Numbered from the stretch's first letter, positions 1 through 8,730 are shown. The stretch is DNA of 64,000 nt from DATCDR01 sp036510575 (GCA_036510575.1 DATCDR010000036.1:1-64000); one strand, 5' to 3'. Notes: generated by a model from the sequence alone, not told the origin. Program-made: numbers and translations.

Positions 1-40
1 GCTCGCCGCGAGCGAGGGAGATGCGGGGGTAAAATTAAAC

Positions 41-409
41 ATGCCTCACCGAGAGGGACCCTTCATCCAGTCCCGGTTCGATCATCGTCAGCACCTGAGG
101 TTCGCGTGGACCGTTCTCGGTGAATTGCCACCCGAAGAGGCGGTGCTATTCGTTGCAACCGAGATCCATGACTTCGCCGAAGCTCATGCCCCTGGGAAAT
201 ACCACGAGACACTGACGCAGTACTGGGTGAGTGTCGTAGCGCACACACGATCCGCCGGAGGAGACGTGAGCGACCTCGAGGATCACCTCGAACGCTTTCC
301 GATGCTTCTAAACAGCGGCCTCGCGCGCCAGCACTACTCCGCCACGGTCCTTGCTTCCGGGACCGCGAAGGAGACATATCTCCCACCGGATCTCGCGGCG
401 CTTCCATAG
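41..409 (+). CDS. Conserved hypothetical protein, 122 aa
   Basis: Function unknown. The chain is soluble-looking, with no signal peptide or membrane segment. It is rich in His, Asp and Glu, with a pattern FDHRQHLRFAW near the N-terminus and KYHETLTQYW near residues 53-62. That pattern recalls a group of small uncharacterised bacterial proteins, but I cannot attach a reaction to it. The ATG follows an A-rich stretch without a clear ribosome site. About 240 bases without a recognisable gene follow, so there is no operon context. Codon use is coding-like and no overlapping frame is better. Confidence 0.6.
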   Translation: MPHREGPFIQSRFDHRQHLRFAWTVLGELPPEEAVLFVATEIHDFAEAHAPGKYHETLTQYWVSVVAHTRSAGGDVSDLEDHLERFPMLLNSGLARQHYSATVLASGTAKETYLPPDLAALP

Positions 410-652
410 CGCTTGGGCTCCGCAACGTCGGAGTCCTGTGACGCTACGCACCTACTTGCTTACGCGTTGCGAGATCTAATCCGCACCTCGTCGAGACGCC
501 CCGATGGTCGGAGCCTCGGTAGCTGACAAGGCACTGCGGGACCGGAGTGAACAACGCAGCGACTCGTGTCACGAGCTCGACATGGGATCGTTCCTTTCCT
601 AGCGGCGTTGCTAGTCGTACGCTTCGCTTACAGGGGAACAAGGAGGGGCATG

Positions 653-865
653 ATGAATTTCAGCTTTCGCAAACGCCAACCGATTCCCGAACTCCGCATC
701 GACGAGGCAGCCCGAGCCGCCGCAGCCGATCTCGACAGATCGGATCCTCTACCAGACGCCGATGTCGAGCACCTGTCGATGGTCGATCAGCTCGCGGAGC
801 TCCGGTTGCAAGAGGTCCGGACACTGAATCAGCAGCGCTCGAAGAACCTGGGCCAGACTTTCTGA
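653..865 (+). CDS. Small hypothetical protein, 70 aa
   Basis: Encodes a short hydrophilic protein of unknown role. The start was chosen at the second of two adjacent ATGs because AGGAGG at 641-646 sits six bases upstream of it; the longer frame from 566 has no such site. The product is highly charged (basic N-terminus, Asp/Glu-rich middle, AELRLQEVRTL helix, basic tail) and probably mostly helical. No domain is recognised. It lies alone between unrelated genes and converges on the DUF4118 gene. Confidence 0.5.
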   Translation: MNFSFRKRQPIPELRIDEAARAAAADLDRSDPLPDADVEHLSMVDQLAELRLQEVRTLNQQRSKNLGQTF

Positions 866-962
866 GGCGCTCGACGGTGCTCTCTATCAGCGCCCAGCTT
901 GCAATATCCATCCACCCTTGGTGTTGCTCAGCGACGGTAGATGTCAGATGACCGTAGGCGAC

Positions 963-1733
963 CTACGAGTCGCCATAAGCGGACGACTGGGCCGACCGGA
1001 GCTGGGGCATGAAGACCGAACCAACCTGATCCGCGATTGCGACCGCTACGAGACGACGCTCCTTCGACACCGGCCAAGCCGGAGTCGGTACAAGAACGAA
1101 TCCGCCGACGACCTGACCTCGCGCGTGGACAAGCAGTTCTAGTTCCTTGCCGGGAAGACCCATGTGCTCGGCACTCCAACGGACGGCGCCAAGGTACACG
1201 GACCCGTCGTGTTCAATCTGCGCCGCTCGACTTGAGGAGAGCGCTGAATCGTAGCGACAACTCCGAAGATGGAGTAACTCCACAAGTTCGTCACTTGCGT
1301 GTGCGAGGACCTGCTCGGCAGGCGCACCTGCGGCCACTAGCTCGGAGAGGCCGTAGATGGCCGCGACGTAGTCCGACTCCTCGTTAGCGACGACGCGGTG
1401 ACGACGGCCTCGCGCCGCGAGCTCAGTCACAGCAATGCCGACGACAAGAAGGCTGACTGCGGTTTCGATATCGGGCCGTTGCGTCATCGAGAATCGCTCG
1501 AACGGCTTGGTGAGGAAGAAGTCGAACCAGAAGCTCGCAGAGATCGCTGCGACAAAGCCAGCGCCGCGACTTCCGTTGGCGGCAACCCCGACGACCACCG
1601 CGACAAGTATCAGCGCCGAGGCGGTACTGGCAAAGCTCGCTCGAAACGGCGCGAGCGCAGCCGCTACCCCGATTGGAAGGACCACGCCGGCGACTATCGC
1701 GACTGCGTCCCTATGTCGCTGAAGGTATCTCAT
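963..1733 (-). CDS. DUF4118 membrane sensor protein without a kinase domain
   Basis: Begins with four closely packed hydrophobic segments (about residues 10-105 from the ATG at 1733) containing SFWFDFFLTKPFERFSM. This is the signature of the DUF4118 membrane region found in KdpD-type osmosensing and potassium-sensing kinases. The remaining 150 residues look GAF-like (sensor fold), but the chain stops before any histidine-phosphotransfer or ATPase domain. It is therefore a membrane sensor fragment rather than a full kinase. Such kinase-less DUF4118 proteins occur in actinobacteria; whether this one pairs with a partner kinase cannot be told here. A longer frame to 1853 exists, but the added residues are not family-like. 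Confidence 0.7.
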   Translation of the reverse strand: MRYLQRHRDAVAIVAGVVLPIGVAAALAPFRASFASTASALILVAVVVGVAANGSRGAGFVAAISASFWFDFFLTKPFERFSMTQRPDIETAVSLLVVGIAVTELAARGRRHRVVANEESDYVAAIYGLSELVAAGAPAEQVLAHASDELVELLHLRSCRYDSALSSSRAAQIEHDGSVYLGAVRWSAEHMGLPGKELELLVHARGQVVGGFVLVPTPAWPVSKERRLVAVAIADQVGSVFMPQLRSAQSSAYGDS

Positions 1734-1907
1734 ATCGACCCCGCTTCGATCGTTGTCTAAGTTTCGCACGCGACGAGAACGCAGCTGCACGGCCTGACGG
1801 CGGCGGTGAAGCGGGTGCGAAAAAGTGAGCAGTGCGTTAGGCGACGGCGACACAACTGCGCATCGGGACGAGCCGGATAGCGCCTGGCGCCCTGGCAGAC
1901 TTCGCGG

Positions 1908-2522
1908 ATGATGCCTCGCCCAGTCGGATTCGACCTCGACCTGACGCTGATCGACTCTCGAGCGAGCATCTTGGAGTCGTTTCGCGCTGTCGCCAATAGC
2001 ACCGGCGTCTCGCTCGACCTCGACGAGATCGAGTCGAGGATGGGCTTAAAGCTCGAGGACGAGCTCGCACACTGGTTCGACGCTCCACAGATCGCGGGTG
2101 TCGCCGCTCTCTACCGGCGTCACTACGTCGATATTGCACCTACCTCTAGCGCGGCCATGCCGGGAGCACACGAGTCACTCCTCGCGGTGAAAGAGAGCGG
2201 CGCGGAGACCGTGATCATCACCGCCAAACATGAATCCGCAGTCGGTCTATGCCTTGCGGCCACGGGTCTTTTCGCAGATCAGGTGTTCAGCCTGGCTCAC
2301 GGACCCGAGAAGGCCGTCATTCTTCGGCGAATCGGAGCATCGCTCTACGTTGGCGACACGCCAGCAGACGTGCGGGCAGCGAGTGACGCGAGCGTCACTG
2401 CGGTCGGCGTCCCGACAGGTTCATTTGATGCCGCGGCGCTTGCCGACGCCGGCGCTGAGGTGATCCTCGAGTCGTTAACGGACTTTCCCGCCTGGTACAT
2501 GGGCTTTCACGCCGATGTCTGA
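1908..2522 (+). CDS. HAD-superfamily phosphatase, phosphoglycolate phosphatase-like
   Basis: A 204-residue haloacid-dehalogenase-fold hydrolase. Motif I is FDLDLTLID (nucleophile Asp9, acid/base Asp11), motif II is the Thr in VIITAKHES, the lysine of motif III lies in GPEKAVI, and motif IV is YVGDTPADV. The inserted helical cap between motifs I and II is of the size seen in phosphoglycolate phosphatases and beta-phosphoglucomutases, so a small phosphorylated metabolite is the likely substrate. Two adjacent ATG codons open the frame. It is divergent from the DUF4118 gene with no partner to specify the substrate. Confidence 0.8.
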   Translation: MMPRPVGFDLDLTLIDSRASILESFRAVANSTGVSLDLDEIESRMGLKLEDELAHWFDAPQIAGVAALYRRHYVDIAPTSSAAMPGAHESLLAVKESGAETVIITAKHESAVGLCLAATGLFADQVFSLAHGPEKAVILRRIGASLYVGDTPADVRAASDASVTAVGVPTGSFDAAALADAGAEVILESLTDFPAWYMGFHADV

Positions 2523-2666
2523 GCGGCGGCAACGAGGCGCAGCATTGGCAGTCGAGCGGGCGCGGGCTGCCGTCGACACACAGCGACGCTGCTGCTTGGC
2601 TGCTTTTGGATCTGGTGGATCCGCAACCGCCTCGCTTGAAGCGTCATCGCTCACGACGAACCCTGT

Positions 2667-3263
2667 CTAGGGCGAAAGTCGCTCGATCTCCCACGACGCG
2701 CTGGATCGTCGGTAGCGGATCCGATCGTGGATCCGGTCCGGCTTCTCTTCCCAGAACTCGACAACCTCAGGAGCGATCCTAAAACCGCCCCAGCGCGCGG
2801 GGCGCGGAATAGACGACTCGTCTGGGTACCGTCGTGCCGCCGCTTGCAGAGCGTCCGCCAAGGACTCACGGCTCTCAACGACGCGACTTTGATGCGACGC
2901 AATCGCGTTGTACCGCACCCCAGGCGGCCTAGAGGCCCAGTACCGGTCAGCTTCCTCGTCCGAGACGACCGACACCGATCCGGCGACCCGGACCTGACGA
3001 TTGATCGGCAATAGCCAATGGAACACCGCCGCGGCCCGGGGATTGGCAACGAGCTCGGTTCCCTTGTCGCTTTCCGCGTCGGTGAAAAATGTCAGGCCAT
3101 CGCGAAGCCCCCGGAGAATCACCATTCGAACCGAAGGCTGCCCGTCAGCGCTCGCGCTCGAAAGTGCCATCGCTTCTGGCATCGGCGCCGCGGCTGCGCG
3201 CGCAGCCTCAAGCCACGAAGCGAGCTGGCGGAGGGGATCGAGATCGAACTCGGGAGCATCCAT
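2667..3263 (-). CDS. pdxH: Pyridoxamine 5'-phosphate oxidase
   Basis: FMN enzyme that oxidises pyridoxamine or pyridoxine 5'-phosphate to pyridoxal phosphate, the last step of de novo and salvage vitamin B6 synthesis. Family landmarks appear in order: MALSSASADGQPSVRMVILRG, FFTDAESDKGTEL, AAAVFHWLLPINRQVRV (FMN contacts), YWASRPPGVRYNA, and the C-terminal WEIERLSP. About 198 residues, close to the usual 200-220. ATG at 3263 (MDAPEFDLDPL) is preferred over the GTG at 3284 because family members begin just before the conserved DPLRQ segment. It converges with the HAD gene upstream and is not in an obvious operon. Confidence 0.92.
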   Translation of the reverse strand: MDAPEFDLDPLRQLASWLEAARAAAAPMPEAMALSSASADGQPSVRMVILRGLRDGLTFFTDAESDKGTELVANPRAAAVFHWLLPINRQVRVAGSVSVVSDEEADRYWASRPPGVRYNAIASHQSRVVESRESLADALQAAARRYPDESSIPRPARWGGFRIAPEVVEFWEEKPDRIHDRIRYRRSSASWEIERLSP

Positions 3264-3378
3264 GGCCCGCCATTCTGCCAGCACCGACCGCTATCAATTC
3301 GCGACACGAGCGGCACTGCTGTTAGGTCCTTCGAGCGACGGTGGACGTCAACGTCGCGGATACGCCCGACGAGATGTC

Positions 3379-4347
3379 TTACAGCGCGAGCGTGATTGAG
3401 TCGCTCTCCCAACCGATCGTGAGCGTCGACGCGCCCTCGAGCAGATTCGGGGCGAACTCGGAGCTACCCACCCACTCGCCGTTCTCAAGAGGCTGGTACG
3501 TCGTCTCAATCGGCTGGAACGGAGTCCCGACATCATCGGAGAGCAGAACGAACGGCTCCACTTCCCATTGGCGTGACTGCGCACGAGCGATCATGCGGCG
3601 GATTGCGGGACGTGGCCCTGGAGGAATTAGAGCATTGCCTGACATCTCCGAAGTCGACGTCGCGGTCCCAACCAGGCGCGTCACCGCGTTCGGCACCCCG
3701 TGCAGGCGCCAGATAACACGCACTCCGTCGTCGAAGAACAATACGCCTACGACGCGGAGCCCAAGCGTGGCAGAGCCGAGTGGCCGCTCGGGTCCTGAGA
3801 GGACCTTGTAGGGATATCTCAGCTCGGGCACACCACTAAGGCCAGAGGCGCCCTCGATCGAGCCTCCGCCACCGAGACGCTGCATTCGAGTCACATCGCC
3901 GCCCTGACCCTGATAGACGGTGAGTAGCTGGATGACCTGCTCACGTACCCGTTCGAGGTCCGCGCCGAGGCTCTGAAGGACCTGGGCTGCTACTCCCTCG
4001 CCCTCGCGCACGAGCCCGAGCAACATGTGTTCCGTGCCGATGTAGTTGTGGCCAAGCTGGAGCGCTTCTCGCAACGAAAGCTCGAGGACCTTCTTCGCGC
4101 GCGGCGTAAATGGCGGTGCACCGATCGGCACCTTGCCCGCGGGCCCGATCGTCTCCTCGACTTTCTCTCGGACCGCCTCCAAAGAGATGTGAAGTGCCTC
4201 GAGCGCCTTTGCGCCCAGCCCGTCGCCTTCATGGATGAGTCCCAGGAGAATGTGCTCGGTGCCGATGAAGCTGTGATTGAGTAGGCGCGCCTCTTCTTGA
4301 GCAAGCACCAGCACTCGCCTTGCACGATCGGTGAATCGCTCGAACAC
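3379..4347 (-). CDS. Clp N-domain protein with a novel C-terminal domain, no ATPase
   Basis: Residues 1-145 are a convincing ClpC/ClpA N-domain: two Clp_N repeats with [19 protein letters not shown] (28-46) and [19 protein letters not shown] (102-120), ending in the typical linker [13 protein letters not shown]. In ClpC this domain binds adaptors, phospho-arginine and substrates. Here the two AAA modules are replaced by about 170 unrelated residues, predicted beta-rich ([20 protein letters not shown] and so on), which I do not recognise. GTG start ([10 protein letters not shown] is the usual ClpC beginning). A possible role is as a substrate receptor or decoy for ClpC; that is inference. It stands alone, with a large hairpin in the region upstream. 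Confidence 0.85.
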   Translation of the reverse strand: MFERFTDRARRVLVLAQEEARLLNHSFIGTEHILLGLIHEGDGLGAKALEALHISLEAVREKVEETIGPAGKVPIGAPPFTPRAKKVLELSLREALQLGHNYIGTEHMLLGLVREGEGVAAQVLQSLGADLERVREQVIQLLTVYQGQGGDVTRMQRLGGGGSIEGASGLSGVPELRYPYKVLSGPERPLGSATLGLRVVGVLFFDDGVRVIWRLHGVPNAVTRLVGTATSTSEMSGNALIPPGPRPAIRRMIARAQSRQWEVEPFVLLSDDVGTPFQPIETTYQPLENGEWVGSSEFAPNLLEGASTLTIGWESDSITLAL

Positions 4348-4402
4348 GACCGGAGTCTACGAGCACGCGCCGCATAAAAAGCCCGCGCCCTTGGGCCGAC
4401 GG

Positions 4403-4442
4403 TCCCTTCTCGGCATGTGCGACATCCGTCGGCGAGAAGGGA
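4403..4442. promoter_or_regulatory. Perfect 10-bp inverted repeat upstream of the Clp-N gene
   Basis: TCCCTTCTCG at 4403-4412 is the exact reverse complement of 4433-4442, with a 20-base loop. It lies 55-95 bases upstream of the minus-strand Clp-N gene start. It could be a leader hairpin, an operator or a bidirectional terminator. It does not match the CIRCE or HAIR heat-shock operators as I remember them, and no T-run follows. Confidence 0.4.
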
Positions 4443-4647
4443 TCCGCACCGACGAGAGTCGTGATCGAACGACCGCGCACTCCTGAGATGGCCCGGTCGT
4501 GGTTGTCCGCGGTTAGCGTCGGTTACGAGTCAAGGAAGTCGACGCACACGATCGTCCGTAATAAGCCGTCGTCGTAACGGCGAGCTAGCCGCAAGCAACC
4601 GGGTCGCTCTACTAGACCGCCGATACGACGAGGAGGATCAACGAGTC

Positions 4648-5151
4648 GTGCCGATTCAACGTTTAAGTCATGTCGTCTTGTGGGTGTCGAACGCAGGCAG
4701 GACGGCATCGTTCTATGAGGAGATCCTCGATTTTCGCGTAGTCGCGTCGACCCGCGGGGGCCGTTCGATTTTCATGCAGGCACCTGGCTCTTCTAACGAC
4801 CACGATCTTGGCCTGTTCGAGATCGGCGACGGCGCCGCGCCATCGACCGCGGGACGCCAGACCGTCGGCATGTACCACATCGCATGGGAGGTCGATTCGT
4901 TGCAGGAGCTCGGCCGGATCGGCCAGGCTCTCGCCGATCAGGGCGCACTGGTCGGCGCCACCAATCACGGAACCGCGAAGTCGCTCTACGCCCAAGATCC
5001 CGATGGCCTCGAGTTCGAGGTCCAGTGGCTCCTGCCGGCCGCCTCCATCACAGCGGAGGACCGGGCGATCCAAGGGCTGCCGCTCAACCTGGTTAGTGAG
5101 ATCGAACGCTTCGGGGCAACGACCCAAGGGGGCGTCGGCGTATCGCATTGA
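4648..5151 (+). CDS. VOC-family (glyoxalase/extradiol dioxygenase-like) protein
   Basis: Vicinal-oxygen-chelate fold of two beta-alpha-beta3 modules. Module 1 starts RLSHVVLWVSNAGRTASFYEEIL with the first metal-ligand His, and module 2 contains MYHIAWEVDSLQEL (second His) and YAQDPDGLEFEVQW (Glu ligand). The layout is closest to catechol-2,3-dioxygenase-like members of the superfamily, but the exact substrate cannot be read from the sequence. GTG start at 4648, with AGGAGG at 4631-4636 eleven bases upstream. 167 residues with a short polar tail. No linked catabolic genes. Confidence 0.8.
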   Translation: MPIQRLSHVVLWVSNAGRTASFYEEILDFRVVASTRGGRSIFMQAPGSSNDHDLGLFEIGDGAAPSTAGRQTVGMYHIAWEVDSLQELGRIGQALADQGALVGATNHGTAKSLYAQDPDGLEFEVQWLLPAASITAEDRAIQGLPLNLVSEIERFGATTQGGVGVSH

Positions 5152-5261
5152 GCAATAAGGGCGGTGTCAGTCGTGCTTGTAGTCATTCTGGCAACCAGCG
5201 AGACCAACCGAGGACTTCGGGACGCCGTGCTCGACACTACCTATCGCATCGCGTCGCGAGT

Positions 5262-5712
5262 TCAGCCAATTAGTCCACTCCATGACCAGTGCGGAACGTC
5301 GAAACCGATCGGAACGTCATCGGCGGAGCGTTGATGACTGGTGAATGACGTCGTCGTGGCCCACACGAAGTAGTCGCAAAGGACCTGACGAACCTGGGCG
5401 TCCTCGGCGAGCCCGATATCGCTCAGCGCCTGATCGAAGCAGAGGATCGCTCGCTGGTCCATCTCCTCATGCCGGCCCTCGCCGCTGTGCAGCTTCACCA
5501 CAAAGGTTTCATCGCCGTAGGCCTCGCTGTACCTAGCCGGTCCACCGAGCGCCTCGGCCAAACACGCTGCGAGCCGCTCAGTGTGCTCGGGATGGAAGCC
5601 ATGGACTGAACGCGTGGCTAACCATCTCATCGTCTAAGACCCGGGCGTGCCAAGCGGCCGCCAGCCGGATTAGACCCTCGTCGCCACCCACAGCCTCGTA
5701 CACGCTTCGCAT
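5262..5712 (-). pseudogene. Truncated hemoglobin (group II-like), single-base frameshift
   Basis: Two minus-strand frames together spell one globin. 5712 down to about 5605 gives MRSVYEAVGGDEGLIRLA...DDEMVSHAFS. The other frame resumes with HGFHPEHTERLAACL, ALGGPARYSEAYGDE and VVKLHSGEGRHEEMD, ending at 5262. The His in KLHSG aligns with the proximal heme His (F8) of Mycobacterium HbO. Removing one base from the GG at 5603-5604 restores a continuous reading frame through FSHGFHP. Either the gene is inactivated or there is a sequencing or assembly error. Such proteins bind O2/NO at heme. About 135 of the expected residues are conserved, so any mutation would be recent. Confidence 0.8.
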
Positions 5713-5854
5713 ACGGCCACGATCGCATATGCACTTGGCTCCAACAAGCCACGACAGACGCTCGTTCAGCTCAAATGCGTTAGTGCCGTTTACGGCTTTC
5801 AAAATGTCGGATCCCCTCCGCGTGACGCGCGCCGCGGACGCGTAAGGTGAGCAT

Positions 5855-6685
5855 GTGCCCAAGGTCTACGTGAACGGCTCGCTCGTCGATGAAGATGCAG
5901 CGACGATCTCGGTCTTCGACCATGGCCTTGTCGTCGGTGACGGGGTCTTCGAGACGATCCTGCTCCACCGCGGGCGCCCGTTTGCGCTTCGACGACATCT
6001 CGACCGGCTCGCCAGATCAGCCGGTGGACTCGGCATCGACTGCCCGGCGCGCGACGTCGTGGAGCGAGCAGTGAAGATGACGATCGAGGCCTCCGGCGAA
6101 GAGTCGGGCCGGATTCGCATCACCTTGACCGCTGGGCGTGGACCACTTGGCTCCGGGCGGCTGGGCGAGGCGCCGACGCTGATAGCCGCGATCGGAGACC
6201 TCGGTGAGGTGCACGAGGTCAGCGCTGTAGCGACGGTCCCCTATCGTCGAAACGAGTTCGGCGCACTTACCGGATTGAAGACGACCTCATACGCGGAGAA
6301 CGCGCTCGCACTGGCGAAAGCCGAGGAGGTGGACGCCGACGAAGCGATCTTGGCCAACACCGCAGGCATGCTCTGCGAAGGAACGGGGTCAAACGTGTTC
6401 GTCGTCCTCGATGGCGAGATTCTCACTCCTCCGCTCTCATCGGGCTGCCTGGCCGGCATCACCCGCGACCTCATCCTCGAGGCAGGAATCGGCCGCGAGG
6501 CTAATATCGCCCTCGAGGACTTCAGCGCTGACCGGCTCGACGAGGCATTCCTCACTTCGAGTATCCGAGGCGTCCAGGCGATCGCCGCCATTGATGGAGC
6601 AGCCACCCAGAGTGCCCCAGGGCCCATCACCACGAAGGCGGCTGAGCTCTACAACACACTCCTCGAGACGACCTCCGAGCCCTAG
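5855..6685 (+). CDS. Class IV PLP aminotransferase / aminodeoxychorismate lyase-like
   Basis: Fold-type IV pyridoxal-phosphate enzyme of 276 residues, normal family length. Start of fold: KVYVNGSLVDEDAATISVFDHGLVVGDGVFET. The catalytic Lys is K142 in GLKTTSYAENALA; the cofactor-binding Glu lies in CEGTGSNVFV, and the phosphate loop in LSSGCLAGITRD. Family members are 4-amino-4-deoxychorismate lyase (folate, pabC), branched-chain aminotransferase and D-amino-acid aminotransferase. The GDGVFET/EGTGSNVF style fits pabC best, but there is no pabA/pabB neighbour to confirm it. GTG start with AAGGTGA just upstream. Confidence 0.85.
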   Translation: MPKVYVNGSLVDEDAATISVFDHGLVVGDGVFETILLHRGRPFALRRHLDRLARSAGGLGIDCPARDVVERAVKMTIEASGEESGRIRITLTAGRGPLGSGRLGEAPTLIAAIGDLGEVHEVSAVATVPYRRNEFGALTGLKTTSYAENALALAKAEEVDADEAILANTAGMLCEGTGSNVFVVLDGEILTPPLSSGCLAGITRDLILEAGIGREANIALEDFSADRLDEAFLTSSIRGVQAIAAIDGAATQSAPGPITTKAAELYNTLLETTSEP

Positions 6686-6703
6686 GAGCGCTTCTCTTCG
6701 CCA

Positions 6704-7396
6704 CTAGGACCGACGCGACCGCATTCGGGCAACGACCTCGACGACGTGATCGATGCTCGCGCCGTCAACTTGCACAACTACCGATTCGATGCTGATCGGA
6801 ATTGCTGTGTTCTCGCCCACGACCGGGACCACATTCGCACCGCTATTTACGCCGGGATCCACCTTATCGACGCGCGTAAGAACCAGGTCACAAGCCATGG
6901 CGAGCTCTGGAGAGATGCGGTCGACTATGACTCCGACCGCAAGTGCTTCCCTCTCGCTGGGCCGAGGCTCGTTATAGGCGTCGCGAACGAAAAACTCGCC
7001 TCCGCCCGCGCTCACCGGCCCGTCGAGAGTTAATGAAGCCGCGACCTCTACGGCCTCCAAAAGACGTAAGGAGTCCGCTGCTTGGTCGCTCTCGAAGAGC
7101 AGCGCGACTCTTGCCGGTGCCATAAGGGCAAGTGTCGTTGCTGACTTGGCCACTATCGCGGGGTTGCGCCCGGACTCGAGGGAGACGACCGCGCCGAGCA
7201 CGAGGTCATTTACGGCAGCTATCCCCGCCAGGACGGTGACGGGCTCTACGGCGTTGATCCTCGAGGTAGCAACGAAGAGGGCGCCCACTCCTGCACTTGA
7301 GATCCGGGATGCAAGCGTCGAAATCGAGCCGGGATCGATGCCGTCGGTTCCAAGTGAGCTCGTGATCAGAACACCTAGCGAGAAGCTCTGCATCAT
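6704..7396 (-). CDS. Diverged luciferase-like (F420/FMN) monooxygenase-family protein
   Basis: About 230 residues that follow the luciferase-like TIM-barrel pattern: SLGVLITSSLGTDGIDPG, then EPVTVLAGIAAVNDLVLGAVVS, ESGRNPAIVAKSATTLALMAP (strand and helix of the barrel) and DAYNEPRPSERE. The last of these is typical of F420-dependent members. The protein is shorter and less conserved than active enzymes (usually 280-340 residues), so cofactor binding is uncertain. ATG at 7396 was chosen over the upstream frame to 7534 because the extension is not family-like and overlaps the divergent zinc-ribbon gene. Neighbouring genes give no pathway. Confidence 0.55.
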   Translation of the reverse strand: MMQSFSLGVLITSSLGTDGIDPGSISTLASRISSAGVGALFVATSRINAVEPVTVLAGIAAVNDLVLGAVVSLESGRNPAIVAKSATTLALMAPARVALLFESDQAADSLRLLEAVEVAASLTLDGPVSAGGGEFFVRDAYNEPRPSEREALAVGVIVDRISPELAMACDLVLTRVDKVDPGVNSGANVVPVVGENTAIPISIESVVVQVDGASIDHVVEVVARMRSRRS

Positions 7397-7460
7397 CTTG
7401 TTGTAGCTCGGTGAGCGACCTAGCGCGACATGACGCGCCAACAACGCCGATAATGGAGAG

Positions 7461-7718
7461 ATGCCGGAATCTCCAAACTCTGCGCGCCCAAGTGCGAGCG
7501 GCTCCTTCATCAAGGACCCGCTCACTGGCCACATGGCGGAGGTTCGTGCGATCCAGCCCTACCAGGCGCTCAAGGTCTACCGCTGCCCGGGGTGCAACCA
7601 CGAGATTCCAACGGCTACCTTCCACTACGTGATCGTCCCGCTCGCGGACTCGAGTGAACGACGACACTGGCACCGCGGATGTTTCGAACATCGGGGCACG
7701 CGTCGACCCGGCAGGTGA
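7461..7718 (+). CDS. Small zinc-ribbon protein, 85 aa
   Basis: Short basic protein with a probable single zinc site: CPGCNHEI (residues 42-49), followed by RRHWHRGCF (about 67-75). The Cys-x2-Cys and His/Cys pairs are spaced like a compact zinc ribbon. I recall similar 80-100 residue proteins, often mislabelled ATP/GTP-binding, across actinobacteria; no function is known. The N-terminal 30 residues are low in conservation-type features, so the true start may lie further in. Preceded by GGAG at 7455-7458. Divergent from the luciferase-like gene. Confidence 0.6.
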   Translation: MPESPNSARPSASGSFIKDPLTGHMAEVRAIQPYQALKVYRCPGCNHEIPTATFHYVIVPLADSSERRHWHRGCFEHRGTRRPGR

Positions 7719-7795
7719 GGTCTCGGCGCTGGACGATAAGATGTGCCTGATGAGAAGCGAAATCACGATGAGTCTGCTCGAAATGGGCGTCAATT

Positions 7796-8338
7796 ATGCT
7801 TAGCGCAGCGGCCGCCACGAAGAGTGTCTCTGGCGGCGAGCTCATCTTCGCGTTCGCGCTTTTGTCGCTCTTCGCCCTGCTCGGCTACCGGATTTCGGAG
7901 ATCCACCGGGTACTTCGGGGTGTCACCCCGTGGCGGTTCCCGTCATTTGTGTGGGCGGCGATCTGTTTCGCATTCCCACTTATCGGCCTGGTAGTCGAGC
8001 TCTTTGCGGAAGTCACCACGAAGCCTCGCCTTCCGAGCTCGCTCACTCGCCTGGCGTTTCGCGACCCTGCCACTCGCCAAGGCGCCAATGCCAGAATTCC
8101 AGGAGTCGCAATAGCACCCACGGTGGCGGCGCCGGTTGGACCACCAGCGGGAATCGATGTCGAGCCGATTTATCGGGGACCGGCGCTTCCAAAGGACGAC
8201 GCGGGGCGCACAGCACTGTTCGGCTGGTACGCGGATCCGCTGCGGCGCCACGAGCTTCGCTACTTCGACGGCCGAAGATGGGCGGATTTCGTCGCTGACG
8301 CCGGCGTGCGGTCGTCTGACCCCCTCGACAACAAGTAG
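7796..8338 (+). CDS. Two-TM membrane protein with C-terminal DUF2510 domain
   Basis: 180 residues. Hydrophobic segments at about 13-32 (GGELIFAFALLSLFALLGY) and about 50-70 (FVWAAICFAFPLIGLVVELF) are followed by a Pro/Ala-rich linker. It ends in a DUF2510 module: GWYADPLRRHELRYFDGRRW (residues 143-162). DUF2510 is a short actinobacterial domain usually tethered to membrane proteins; its ligand is unknown. ATG at 7796 has only a weak ribosome site. No operon partner. Confidence 0.75.
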   Translation: MLSAAAATKSVSGGELIFAFALLSLFALLGYRISEIHRVLRGVTPWRFPSFVWAAICFAFPLIGLVVELFAEVTTKPRLPSSLTRLAFRDPATRQGANARIPGVAIAPTVAAPVGPPAGIDVEPIYRGPALPKDDAGRTALFGWYADPLRRHELRYFDGRRWADFVADAGVRSSDPLDNK

Positions 8339-8433
8339 CACGCTGCGCCGAGGCAGCGGCGGTGTGATTCGCTGGCGAGTCCGACAAACCTCGGAAGCTG
8401 AGCTGCACGTCGAACGACGAAATACGGCTGCGC

Positions 8434-8730
8434 CTAGATGTCCTTTTCCGGTAGTGCCTCGACGTTCACATCTTTGAACGTGACGACACGGACCGACGAG
8501 ACGAAGCGCGCCGGCCGGTACATGTCCCAGACCCAGGCGTCGCCGAGCTCAACTTCGAAGTGCGTCGCCCCCTCGTTCTCGTGCGGCGTAACAGTCACAT
8601 CGTTGGCGAGATAGAAGCGCCGCTCGGTTTCAACGACGTAGCGGAACATCGGGAGCACGGCTCGGTACTCCTGATACAGAGCGAGCTCGATCTCTGCCTC
8701 AAACTGGTCGAGGTCCTCTTCCGCGCTCAC
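8434..8730 (-). CDS. DUF2469 family protein, last gene of the rplS region
   Basis: 98-residue conserved actinobacterial protein of unknown function. It carries the family hallmarks ELALYQEYRAVLPMFRYVVE, TERRFYLAND and AWVWDMYRPARFVSSVRVV, ending FKDVNVEALPE. The GTG start at 8730 is supported by GGAGGCGAGG immediately upstream; the much longer frame to 8967 would overlap rplS antiparallel to no purpose. In most actinobacteria this gene follows rplS, lepB and rnhB; here it follows rplS directly after 82 bases, so lepB and rnhB have left this position. Confidence 0.9.
   Translation of the reverse strand: MSAEEDLDQFEAEIELALYQEYRAVLPMFRYVVETERRFYLANDVTVTPHENEGATHFEVELGDAWVWDMYRPARFVSSVRVVTFKDVNVEALPEKDI

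Noticed and set aside
1..13. Short GCTCG...CGAGC hairpin at the window edge
   Set aside because: Five-base arms are expected by chance at this GC content.
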